From NCBI GenBank assembly GCA_027073945.1, contig JALTEL010000224.1, positions 1 through 9,038 on the forward strand: a stretch of DNA of 9,038 nucleotides, written 5' to 3'. Below are positions 1 to 5,882 of this stretch, one piece after another. Numbering within the stretch: position 1 is the stretch's first letter; each line of letters begins with the position of its first letter. The DNA comes from Caldifarciminota bacterium. Its GTDB lineage: Bacteria; WOR-3; Hydrothermia; UBA1063; CAJXJZ01. The notes beneath the pieces were generated by a model. The model was not told the DNA's origin, did not search any database, and saw nothing but the letters and a program-made list of their open reading frames with translations. The translations under genes were made by a program, and so were the position numbers.

Positions 1-57
1 GAAGAAGATGAAGAAATTGAAGTTGTTAGTATAGAATGCGAGCGAAATGAAGGTTAA
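1..57 (+). CDS. C-terminal end of an upstream gene (partial)
   Basis: Reading frame 1 is open from the window edge and stops at TAA 55-57. The 18 visible residues are very acidic (six Glu and one Asp in the first half), as in a charged protein tail. No function can be given because the body of the protein lies outside the window. The next small ORF overlaps its last codons, which fits a compact operon on this strand. The frame could also be accidental, as only 18 codons are visible. Confidence 0.4.
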   Translation, partial: EEDEEIEVVSIECERNEG

Positions 58-112
58 AAACATAGGTGGATTAAAAGCCATTATTGATAGAGAGTGGCAA
101 GATATATTGTAA
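47..112 (+). CDS. Possible 21-aa micro-ORF
   Basis: The ATG at 47 lies inside the last codons of the preceding frame, and the stop is TAA 110-112. The product would be 21 residues, amphipathic, with Trp and several charged residues near its end. The only support is the overlapping start, which is common in tightly packed phage operons. There is no recognisable family, and it may be a chance frame. Confidence 0.2.
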   Translation: MKVKNIGGLKAIIDREWQDIL

Positions 113-200
113 AGAAGTTTAGAGTGTTTGGATAATTAATAAAATAAAATCATGTTAATAGAGACAAAAGGCAAAGCAATTGAATTATTCTGATAATTGC

Positions 201-1115
201 ATGAATCATTTATCTTTATTTAACGGTATAGGAGGATTTCAACTTGCTGCGAAATGGGTAGGATGGAAGAATATAGCTCATGTAGAGATTGACTCGTTTT
301 GCAATGCGGTTGTAGCAAAACATTTCCCTGAAAGTATATGTTTTGAGGATATAAAAGATTTTACATATGAAAAACTCAAGAAAAGAACAAGTGAAAGAGT
401 TGACATTATTTCCGGCGGGTTCCCGTGTCAGCCCTTTAGTATTGCCGGGAAGCGAAGAGGCAAGGAAGATGACCGCAACTTCTGGCCGGAAATGTTTCGA
501 GTTATACAAGAAATACACCCGGCTTGGGTCGTTGGCGAAAATGTTGCTAACCTCATCAACTTTGTGGAGTTCGAGGATGCGCTTCTTGATCTGGAAAGTG
601 AAGGCTACGAAGTACAAGCGTTTATTATTCCGGCTGTTTCCGTTGGTGCCTAGCACAGGAGAGACAGGGTATGGATTGTTGCCTACAATGAGAAGCGGAG
701 CAGGAGCAACATCACAATTAAGACACCCAAAGAAACACAACTCAAGGATAGAGGATTATGTGGCCATGTTCCCAACACCAAGAGCAATAGATGGAATAGT
801 GAGACACAGCAAGAAGTGGATGAGAAAAAGAATAGAAGAAAAGAGAGACGTAGATTTGACAACAGCAGTAAAAATGTTCCCGACACCCAGGCAAAGGGAT
901 TGGAAAGGACAGACACAGAGAGGGCGGCATCAGCCGAACGATGGATTACCCAACCGTCTGGACGTGACTGGTGGGACGCTGAACCCGGAGTGGGTCGAGT
1001 GGCTTCAAGGATACCCAATCGGGTGGACCGACTTAAATCACTCGGAAACGCCATAGTGCCGCAGGTTGCTTATCAGATCTTTAAGGCGATAGATACACTT
1101 GATAAAAACCTATAA
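201..1115 (+). pseudogene. DNA (cytosine-5) methyltransferase interrupted by an in-frame TAG
   Basis: This would methylate cytosine C5 in a DNA target, as an orphan phage enzyme or for self-protection. From ATG 201 the frame shows motif I (SLFNGIGGF, about residues 5-13), motif IV with the catalytic PCQ (75-77, Cys76) and motif VI ENV (113-115). Codon 151 is TAG (651-653). The same frame then continues with motif VIII (HRRDRVWIVA, 152-161), a variable region and motif X (GNAIVPQVA), ending at TAA 1113-1115. With one sense codon at 151 the protein would be 304 residues, a normal length for the family. ATG 201 is preferred to TTG 180 because C5 enzymes usually begin only a few residues before motif I. 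The downstream part looks intact, so the stop is either recent, suppressed, or a sequence error. Several other genes in the window end in TAG, which argues against a general recoding of TAG. Confidence 0.85.
367..1056 (+). CDS. Overlapping +1-frame ORF inside the C5 methyltransferase
   Basis: A 229-codon frame, shifted +1 from the methyltransferase, stays open through the point where that frame has its TAG. It ends at TAG 1054-1056. Its sequence is not random-looking: it has two FPTPR repeats (one followed by a DWKGQ segment), a GLLPT segment and a C-terminal part with LNPEWVEWL followed by GYPIGWTDL. From memory, similar strings (TPxAxDWKG and LNPxWVEWLMGFPIGWTDL) occur in many database proteins linked to phage cytosine methyltransferases. 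The same DNA in frame 0 gives the standard motif X region. It may be a real overlapping gene, the C-terminus of a frameshifted fusion, or a family that exists mainly as mistranslated methyltransferase DNA. No start signal was found beyond ATG 367. Confidence 0.35.
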   Translation: MKNSRKEQVKELTLFPAGSRVSPLVLPGSEEARKMTATSGRKCFELYKKYTRLGSLAKMLLTSSTLWSSRMRFLIWKVKATKYKRLLFRLFPLVPSTGETGYGLLPTMRSGAGATSQLRHPKKHNSRIEDYVAMFPTPRAIDGIVRHSKKWMRKRIEEKRDVDLTTAVKMFPTPRQRDWKGQTQRGRHQPNDGLPNRLDVTGGTLNPEWVEWLQGYPIGWTDLNHSETP

Positions 1116-1317
1116 ATTAATAACCTTTTGTAACTCCTTGATAATCATCCGTGCTTAGACAGATATTAAGACAAAACAAAAACGCTAACTTCTTGCAAAC
1201 CAACGCAAAGCATTTTCGGGCAAAACAGGCTTCAAACAAAAGCAGGTAAAAAGAAGCCAAAAATAGCCTTCAAAACCGCCGTAACTGCCTGATACTCCAC
1301 GAGCGTATAATTTTGAG

Positions 1318-1332
1318 ATCACAATTTGTGAT
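1318..1332. promoter_or_regulatory. 15-bp palindrome, possible operator
   Basis: ATCACAA, one central T, then TTGTGAT form a perfect inverted repeat. Its centre is about 40 bases upstream of the -7 box at 1363, where a regulator could act on the second methyltransferase unit. The bound protein is unknown. Confidence 0.4.
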
Positions 1333-1362
1333 AACCAACTTGATATTGATAAAAATATTGCT

Positions 1363-1370
1363 TAACTTTG
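1363..1370 (+). promoter_or_regulatory. Bacteroidetes-type -7 box
   Basis: TAACTTTG matches the TAnnTTTG consensus exactly and lies 12 bases before the ATG of the 48-aa ORF, so any 5' leader would be very short. I found no TTTG at the usual distance upstream, so the promoter call is only moderate. Confidence 0.4.
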
Positions 1371-1382
1371 CAGACAAAAATT

Positions 1383-1529
1383 ATGCAGGATAAACAAACA
1401 AGTAAGAAAAAAGCAAGATGCCAGTCTTGGCAAGACTTCATAAAGAAATACTGGATGGAGCCAAAAGAAAAAATGCCTGATATAAAAGATACAAAGACAA
1501 GCAATAAAGACCGCACAAAAAACAGTTGA
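1383..1529 (+). CDS. Small basic 48-aa protein upstream of the methyltransferase
   Basis: ATG 1383 to TGA 1527-1529 encodes 48 residues, rich in Lys, with an aromatic patch (SWQDFIKKYW, about 15-24). It has no signal peptide or membrane segment and I do not recognise a family. Its stop overlaps the TTG start of the methyltransferase gene in the arrangement TTGA, which suggests that translation of this ORF delivers ribosomes to that weak start. The -7 box just upstream fits it as the first gene of the unit. It could be a true small protein or mainly a leader for coupling. Confidence 0.5.
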   Translation: MQDKQTSKKKARCQSWQDFIKKYWMEPKEKMPDIKDTKTSNKDRTKNS

Positions 1530-2479
1530 ATTATACCAACACCATAATAAATAAAGATGCTTTAGAAGGCGTTAAGATGCTTCCAGATGAAAGCATTGAC
1601 AGTGTTGTTACATCCCCTCCCTACTTTGGACTTAGAGACTACGGAATAGAAGGGCAAATAGGACTCGAAGAAACACCAGAAGAATATACTGATAAGATAG
1701 TTAGTCTTTTCCGGGAAATAAAACGTGTATTAAAAAAGGAAGGAACGGTTTGGTTGAACCTAGGAGATAGTTATGCACAGTCTGGTGGTAGCGGTAAAGG
1801 CGAATATCAAGCAAGACATACACGGTTTGGTAAGGTTATTGATCAGGGAACAGCACAGACGCCAAGAAAAGCAATGGGCAACTTAAAACCAAAAGACCTT
1901 ATAGGCATTCCTTGGCGCGTTGCTTTTGCCCTGCAGGCAGATGGATGGTATCTTAGGCAAGATATTATATGGGCTAAGCCTAATCCTATGCCAGAAAGTG
2001 TAAAAGACCGTTGTACTAAATCACATGAATATATTTTTCTTTTAAGTAAATCCCCCAAGTATTACTATGATGCAGAATCAATCAAAGAAGATTCTATTGA
2101 TCCCGAAAGTTTCACCGGGGTGCGGCCAAGAAACCCACAGAAAATAAATCAATACGCCACCATAAGAGCGGAATACAGGAACTTTCATAAGCTCAATGGG
2201 CAAATCTATGAAAAGAAAAATAAACGCTCTGTATGGACGGTAAATACACATTCATACAAAGAAGCCCACTTTGCTACTTATCCCCCACAGCTTATTAAAC
2301 CATGCATCCTGGCAGGATGCCCTGAAGGCGGAACTGTATTAGACCCATTCATGGGCAGCGGCACCACGGCAGTAGTAGCACGTAAGCTGAACCGCAATTA
2401 CATAGGCATAGAATTAAACCCCGAGTACGTCAGGCTCGCAGAGAAAAGAATATATAACGAAATAGGACTATTCCAATAA
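1526..2479 (+). CDS. Beta-class DNA methyltransferase (N4-cytosine or N6-adenine)
   Basis: This enzyme transfers a methyl group from S-adenosylmethionine to an exocyclic amino group in a DNA target. The 317-residue sequence has the catalytic motif IV SPPY (30-33) near the N-terminus and the AdoMet motif I DPFMGSGTT (273-281) near the C-terminus, followed by GIELNPEY. This order is that of the beta class (N6_N4_Mtase family). SPPY is more typical of N4-cytosine enzymes, but the base cannot be decided from this alone. The variable middle should hold the target recognition region. The start is TTG 1526: a stop lies upstream at 1505-1507, no other start is between, and family members start at about this point. 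No restriction endonuclease is seen next to it, so it reads as an orphan enzyme, perhaps for evasion of host restriction. Confidence 0.92.
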   Translation: MNYTNTIINKDALEGVKMLPDESIDSVVTSPPYFGLRDYGIEGQIGLEETPEEYTDKIVSLFREIKRVLKKEGTVWLNLGDSYAQSGGSGKGEYQARHTRFGKVIDQGTAQTPRKAMGNLKPKDLIGIPWRVAFALQADGWYLRQDIIWAKPNPMPESVKDRCTKSHEYIFLLSKSPKYYYDAESIKEDSIDPESFTGVRPRNPQKINQYATIRAEYRNFHKLNGQIYEKKNKRSVWTVNTHSYKEAHFATYPPQLIKPCILAGCPEGGTVLDPFMGSGTTAVVARKLNRNYIGIELNPEYVRLAEKRIYNEIGLFQ

Positions 2480-2497
2480 ACATAACCCTTAACGGAT

Positions 2498-2911
2498 ATG
2501 AGTATAATAAACAAAAAAACAATAGAAAAAATAATTAGCTTAACAGCCTCGATATTTTATGACAACAATGAAGTATGGGGGTATACTAAAGAAAATGGTA
2601 CTATAAATATTGGTTCCCCGGATGAGGTAATAAATGCAGCAGCATATATGATAACCAGGCTTAAGCCAAAGATAATAGAAGTAATAGAAAAGCGCATAGT
2701 ATATGAAAACCGCCAATATCAACACCATGAGTGGCATGAACATACTGCCGACAATATTTATCAGGACATCTTTGGAGAACTTGAAGAAAGCGAAGAACAG
2801 CCCCAACAACCAGATACCCTAACAGATTGCCTGCAGAAATTCATCTTACAGGAAATACAGAAAAACATAGATAATAAGATAAGAGAAAGATTCAAAAACC
2901 TTCTTGAATAA
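2498..2911 (+). CDS. Unknown 137-aa protein
   Basis: ATG 2498 lies 18 bases after the methyltransferase stop, so the two are probably cotranscribed. The protein is soluble in appearance and starts with a predicted helix (IEKIISLTASIF). A central His-rich patch (about 75-83, QYQHHEWHEH) could bind metal or be incidental. A Glu/Gln-rich stretch follows (about 93-105), and a basic, probably helical C-terminus ends the chain. I do not recognise a family. Its place beside methyltransferase and small phage-like genes gives no firm role. Confidence 0.7.
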   Translation: MSIINKKTIEKIISLTASIFYDNNEVWGYTKENGTINIGSPDEVINAAAYMITRLKPKIIEVIEKRIVYENRQYQHHEWHEHTADNIYQDIFGELEESEEQPQQPDTLTDCLQKFILQEIQKNIDNKIRERFKNLLE

Positions 2912-2924
2912 AATAAAAAAAACC

Positions 2925-3169
2925 ATGAAAAAAAAGAACTCCTTGACAGACTAAATAAACTGGAAACAAGAATATGGAAATTAGAACACCCCCCAAAATA
3001 TAAATACGGAGATGAGTATAAAAAAGGTACAGTAACCGGCATTGTAAAAGATGTGGAATATGCAGAAGATCCTCGACCTAACACAATGTATAGACCTAAC
3101 ATAATGTATAGACGCTGGCAATATAGTGTAGATACAGGGAAAGATATAATAAAACACCCCTTAGGATGA
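2925..3169 (+). CDS. Small protein frame broken by an A8 tract after the start codon
   Basis: From about 2927 to TGA 3167-3169 one frame is open for 80 codons and looks like a protein. It has a heptad-like N-terminus (LLDRLNKLETRIWKLE), then a segment reading YKYGDEYKKGTVTGIV, as in small phage proteins with a beta-barrel fold, and an in-frame hexapeptide duplication (RPNTMY, RPNIMY). The only good start, ATG 2925, is in a different frame: ATG is followed by eight A and a G, and its own frame stops after nine codons. Nine or six A would join it to the long frame. Transcriptional slippage on the A tract, a real mutation or a sequencing error are all possible. The end overlaps the next ATG as ATGA. 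Confidence 0.5.
3075..3110 (+). repeat. Tandem 18-bp duplication
   Basis: Two adjacent 18-base units, each starting GACCTAACA, differ by one base (C against T at the tenth position). The unit is six codons long and stays in frame in the small protein at 2925-3169. Confidence 0.85.
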
Positions 3170-3393
3170 TTGTTATAAATACAACAACAATCCTACACAA
3201 TAAAAACACGCTCCCATCAGATAAATTGATAAACATAGCAAAAGCAAGGTATGGTAATACCAGCCCATGCAAACAATTGCAGGCAAAAAGCAGGAGTCCC
3301 ATGGCAACGCAAGACAATGCAAATGCAAATGCAGAGCATACCAAGCAGGGGCACGGGGACAGTGGCCAAGACAGACAACGGGGAAAACAGTAA
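3166..3393 (+). CDS. Low-complexity 75-aa ORF
   Basis: ATG 3166 overlaps the stop of the preceding frame (ATGA), which supports coupled translation. The first 30 residues look ordinary (ending DKLINIAKARYGN). The rest is rich in Gln, Asn, Ala and Lys and probably disordered. There is no known family. A second ORF (3251-3523) overlaps it in another frame, and I cannot decide by eye which is used. Confidence 0.35.
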   Translation: MIVINTTTILHNKNTLPSDKLINIAKARYGNTSPCKQLQAKSRSPMATQDNANANAEHTKQGHGDSGQDRQRGKQ

Positions 3394-3523
3394 ACATACT
3401 AACAACAAAACAGGGATGGCAGCAATAAAGCAAGCAAAACAAGCAAAGCAAAAGCATGGTGAGGAAGGGTATGCCAAGAGGGGCAGGGAGTCAATACTAA
3501 TATCAGAGGGCCATCTTCTGTAA
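3251..3523 (+). CDS. Alternative overlapping 90-aa ORF
   Basis: This frame is open from ATG 3251 to TAA 3521-3523 and overlaps the previous ORF over its first 143 bases. Its last 35 residues, which could start at the internal ATG 3416, form a basic helix with AKQAKQKHGEEGYAKRGRE. That vaguely resembles small phage proteins with a KYGEDxYKxxGKKGG-like pattern, so the 3' part is the most likely to be coding. The DNA here is poor in T and full of GCAA-type repeats, which keeps several frames open by chance. Confidence 0.28.
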   Translation: MVIPAHANNCRQKAGVPWQRKTMQMQMQSIPSRGTGTVAKTDNGENSKHTNNKTGMAAIKQAKQAKQKHGEEGYAKRGRESILISEGHLL

Positions 3524-3551
3524 ATATAAATAGTTTTTGTGGAAATTTTAT

Positions 3552-3559
3552 TATATTTG
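3552..3559 (+). promoter_or_regulatory. Possible -7 box before the HNH gene
   Basis: TATATTTG fits TAnnTTTG and lies 16 bases before ATG 3576. A TTTG lies upstream at 3536-3539, but the 12-base spacing is shorter than the usual 19 to 21. The promoter call is therefore weak, although it would give the endonuclease gene its own transcript. Confidence 0.35.
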
Positions 3560-3575
3560 TGTATGATAAAATAAT

Positions 3576-4634
3576 ATGGTACACGGAAGGTTTGCGGAAA
3601 ATTTAATAGGGAAAAGATTTGGAAACTTGGTTGTGGTAGAAAGACTACCAAATGATAAACGTGGAGCGGCCGTGTGGGAGTGTAAATGTGATGATGGAAG
3701 AACCAGAATTACAACTACATATTTTCTAAATTCCGGGAAAGTAACAGATTGCAAAGGCATAAAGAAACAATCAAAGAAATATATAGGCGACAGGCATGGA
3801 ATGCTGGAGGTTATTGATCTGCTAAAGATAAATGGGCAAACAGGGGTGAAGTATAGATGCGATTGTGGAAATATCGGAACCATGTCTTTACATAGTTGGC
3901 ATAGATCTACCAGAATATCATGTGGTTGCGCAAAACAGAAAGCCAGAGAGGAAAGAGAGAAAAAACTTGCTTTAGCAAAAGAAAAAAAAAGACTTAAGAG
4001 GAAACAAGAACAATATTTTTATAAACCAAAAATTGATTTCACTGGCAAAACCATTGGACATTTAACAGTTAAATGGCTTGCTGGTGTAGCTTATAGTAAT
4101 GGTAAAAGGCGCAGATCATTATGGTATTGTGAGTGTTCTTGCGGAAAAGGCGTTATTAGAGGGGGGGCAACATTAAAAAAGGGAGGTAACTTGTCATGTG
4201 GCTGTTCTATACATGATAAAAGATCCAAAGCGGCAATAAAAGGAAATAAGCAGAGAGGGAAATTAAGAAAGAAAAAGGTATTGGCGGGAATAAAGGCACC
4301 GGAAAGAAGGGCAATAGAAAAAAAAGATGGGATTGATTTTGATATATTTAAAGATGCTGTAAAGAAAAAATATTATGGCGTGTGTGATATATGTGGTGAA
4401 AGGGATAATAGCAGAAAAGACGGGATGCATGTTCATCATTTAAAATCTTTTTTAGAACATAGAGAGTTAAGGCTGTTACCCGCAAATAGTGTCTATTTAT
4501 GTAGAAAACATCACATGGATTTTCATAAGCAATATGGGTTTCAAAATGCAACCATTAAAAATTATTTGGCATATAAAAAAGCATGTCAAGAGAAAGAAGG
4601 AGTAACTATAAATATTCAAGGGCATGCAATCTGA
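3576..4634 (+). CDS. HNH homing-type endonuclease with three N-terminal Cys modules
   Basis: This is probably a free-standing phage homing endonuclease that cuts DNA and promotes spread of its own gene. The 352 residues hold three related modules that start IGKRFGNLVV (11), IGDRHGMLEV (70) and TGKTIGHLTV (156). Each continues to a W- or Y-rich strand with C-x-C (C36/C38, C95/C97, C185/C187/C189) and, in the second and third, a closing CGC (116-118, 208-210). Such modules are common in phage HNH and AP2-like DNA-binding proteins. A Lys/Glu-rich helix links modules two and three (about 120-145). The C-terminal HNH domain has Cys270 and Cys273, the HH pair 287-288, Asn304, and Cys309 with His312/His313. 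All key residues are present, so it may be active. Its end overlaps the next ORF by 11 bases. Confidence 0.88.
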   Translation: MVHGRFAENLIGKRFGNLVVVERLPNDKRGAAVWECKCDDGRTRITTTYFLNSGKVTDCKGIKKQSKKYIGDRHGMLEVIDLLKINGQTGVKYRCDCGNIGTMSLHSWHRSTRISCGCAKQKAREEREKKLALAKEKKRLKRKQEQYFYKPKIDFTGKTIGHLTVKWLAGVAYSNGKRRRSLWYCECSCGKGVIRGGATLKKGGNLSCGCSIHDKRSKAAIKGNKQRGKLRKKKVLAGIKAPERRAIEKKDGIDFDIFKDAVKKKYYGVCDICGERDNSRKDGMHVHHLKSFLEHRELRLLPANSVYLCRKHHMDFHKQYGFQNATIKNYLAYKKACQEKEGVTINIQGHAI

Positions 4635-4878
4635 TATAAAAGTTCATAAGTGCAGAGGCCACCGGGCCGGCTTAACTTCAATTTCGGTCCTGGCAGCAAA
4701 TAAGCGGCATATAGCGGCTTTCACCGGCCATATATATAAAGGTATAGACAATCCATTACAGGCCCCCAGCGGGGCTGAAACGGCGCTGTACGGCCATGCT
4801 GTGCGGCAACTACAAAAGGAAAGGAAATGTATGCCAGGTAAAGCAAAAGTTAAAGCCCTGGGAGATGTGTGTAGTTAA
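4624..4878 (+). CDS. Unknown 84-aa ORF in a GC-rich patch
   Basis: ATG 4624 lies inside the end of the HNH gene, and the stop is TAA 4876-4878. The protein would be basic, with a central SVLAANKRHIAAFTGHIYKG stretch of ordinary composition, and no membrane segment. The DNA at about 4650-4810 is far richer in G and C than its neighbours and can form strong hairpins, for instance GCCCC at 4762-4766 with GGGGC at 4771-4775. GGCCGG at 4665-4670 can also pair with CCGGCC at 4724-4729. So it may be a transferred small gene, or the region may act as RNA. No family is recognised. Confidence 0.42.
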   Translation: MQSDIKVHKCRGHRAGLTSISVLAANKRHIAAFTGHIYKGIDNPLQAPSGAETALYGHAVRQLQKERKCMPGKAKVKALGDVCS

Positions 4879-4976
4879 CATAATATTAATTATAGGGCAA
4901 TTATTAAAAGGCTAAACAATTGATAAACAAAAATATACACTTCTGCAAGCAAATAGTTCTTTGTAGTTTTCTGTTT

Positions 4977-5003
4977 CCCTGCCATTATTGCAGGGTTTTT
5001 CCC
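4977..5003 (+). terminator. Rho-independent terminator
   Basis: CCCTGC (4977-4982), the seven-base loop CATTATT, and GCAGGG (4990-4995) form a perfect 6-bp stem followed by five T. It ends the unit that contains the HNH gene and separates it from the regulator gene that starts at 5025. An AT-rich TATAAT at 5006-5011 lies between the two. Confidence 0.85.
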
Positions 5004-5024
5004 TATATAATATAAAGGTATGAA

Positions 5025-5486
5025 ATGAGTTCTTCCAGGAAGAAGAAAGGTGCGAATACGTCAATATCTGCCAGTAATGACGCCCTTCGCATCGCCAATC
5101 CTCGCAGCTCAAAGGATGCCAATATACCATTGTTGGCGTTGTTTCCCTTTCATTTCCCGGCCATGCACAGCGTGCGGCGGCGTTATGGGCTTTCTTCGAA
5201 TGCTATTCTATTGTTGTGGGCTTGCAGGCTGCTTGAGTTGTTGGGCTATACTGTTACTGTCCGCAAGCTTCGTAATACCATGCATGTATATAGTAAGCGT
5301 TTCATTGACACATTACTTCCCAGGTTGAAGGTTGCGGGCTTGCTTGAGTCTTATGAGATACAGCGGGGGTTATTGGTGTATCCTGGGTATAGGATTACGG
5401 AAGCGGGATATGAGGCGTTGCGGGAGATTGAGGATAATATGGGTGTAATATGGCATAAGCTTGTGGAGGGTATGCCGGACAGGTGA
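5025..5486 (+). CDS. Winged-helix-like DNA-binding regulator
   Basis: The 153-residue protein has a basic, low-complexity N-terminus (1-30), then helical segments: SNAILLLWACRLLELLG (58-74) and, as likely recognition helix, YSKRFIDTLLPRLKVAG (89-105). A strand-turn-strand wing, LLVYPGYRITEAG (116-128), and a last helix follow. The pattern of helix, helix ending in GLLE, then YRIT-AG is typical of MarR/PadR-like winged-helix regulators. I cannot name a family and a recombination-directionality or replication role is possible. Start ATG 5025 is preferred because the nearby ATG 5020 reads into a stop at once. It stands between a terminator and a paired palindrome, so self-regulation and control of the small-gene operon are plausible. 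Its DNA uses more G and T than the A-rich genes to the left, hinting at a separate origin. Confidence 0.65.
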   Translation: MSSSRKKKGANTSISASNDALRIANPRSSKDANIPLLALFPFHFPAMHSVRRRYGLSSNAILLLWACRLLELLGYTVTVRKLRNTMHVYSKRFIDTLLPRLKVAGLLESYEIQRGLLVYPGYRITEAGYEALREIEDNMGVIWHKLVEGMPDR

Positions 5487-5565
5487 TTGTTTGCTTTGTT
5501 TTTCTTTCCTTGGTATATTATATGTTTCCCCTGTAAGTATTATTATATATGTGTTTATGTGGCAT

Positions 5566-5601
5566 GTGTTGTAAAACATATAAAAGTATGTTATAAAACA
5601 T
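5566..5601. promoter_or_regulatory. Paired 14-bp palindromes, operator candidate
   Basis: GTGTTGTAAAACAT (5566-5579) and ATGTTATAAAACAT (5588-5601) differ at two positions. The second is a perfect ATGTT/AACAT inverted repeat with a 4-base centre. The starts are 22 bases apart, about two helix turns, so two dimers could bind on one face. The right copy overlaps the -33 region of the promoter ending at 5631. Confidence 0.55.
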
Positions 5602-5631
5602 TGTACTGGTGATTAAATTGCCGTATGTTTG
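5600..5631 (+). promoter_or_regulatory. Promoter of the small-gene operon
   Basis: TATGTTTG (5624-5631) matches the Bacteroidetes -7 consensus TAnnTTTG. ATTG (5600-5603), one base from the -33 consensus TTTG, lies 20 bases upstream, the usual distance. A transcript would start near 5637 and run through the genes from 5672. Confidence 0.55.
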
Positions 5632-5648
5632 TTGTGTCGTTTGAAGTT

Positions 5649-5882
5649 TAACCAAAATAAAAATTACAGCTATGAAAAACGCTAAAATTAAATTAACTTA
5701 TCTTGATGGCTCACGAGGTGACGTTTACACCTTGGAGCAATTGCGGGAAAGATTCAAGGGCGAGGATTCCGTGTGGGTTGAGGGGTTCATCAATCAGATC
5801 ATGGTGCAGGGTTACGCATATACCCGCATGGGAGGAAAATATGAACTAATCAATAACCAAAATAAAAACTATAGCCATGAAA
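5649..5882 (+). repeat. Repeated translation leader before small genes
   Basis: TAACCAAAATAAAAA at 5649-5663 and again at 5854-5868 is followed in both cases, at the same 23-base spacing, by a start codon (5672 and 5877). Related endings (ACAGCTATG or AGCCATG) precede the starts at 6088, 6281, 7443 and, as GCAGCTATG, 7843. The two full copies mark the start contexts of the first two genes. Confidence 0.7.

Larger units (their letters stand above)
1116..1382 (+). other. Intergenic gap between the two methyltransferase units
   Basis: No convincing gene is visible on either strand. The stretch holds a 6-bp inverted repeat, GGCTTC at 1228-1233 and GAAGCC at 1253-1258, a 15-bp palindrome at 1318-1332 and a -7 box at 1363-1370 (both listed separately). 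On the minus strand, short open pieces of 16 to 25 codons read smoothly between stops, which could be decayed coding DNA, but I do not recognise them. Confidence 0.5.

Noticed and set aside
180..203. TTG 180 as methyltransferase start
   Set aside because: It adds seven residues before an ATG that fits the usual short distance to motif I; the TTGAATTAT shared with the start at 1526 is too short to mean anything.
651..653. Window-wide reassignment of TAG as a sense codon
   Set aside because: At least four other genes end naturally in TAG, and reading through 6743-6745 gives no protein-like sequence.
216..1054. Long minus-strand frames over the C5 methyltransferase
   Set aside because: They have no motifs, are rich in Ser, Leu, Phe and Cys as mirror frames of A-rich DNA are, and lie opposite clear methyltransferase motifs.
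1318..1332. CRP/FNR site
   Set aside because: The half-sites are in the opposite order to TGTGA-N6-TCACA and the spacing does not fit.
3300..3460. CRISPR-like or satellite repeat
   Set aside because: The GCAA-type repeats are short and irregular, without constant repeats or spacers.
2540..3883. Minus-strand hydrophobic frames that look like membrane proteins
   Set aside because: A T-rich complement of T-poor coding DNA produces Leu, Phe, Cys and Ser runs by composition alone; no start context supports them.
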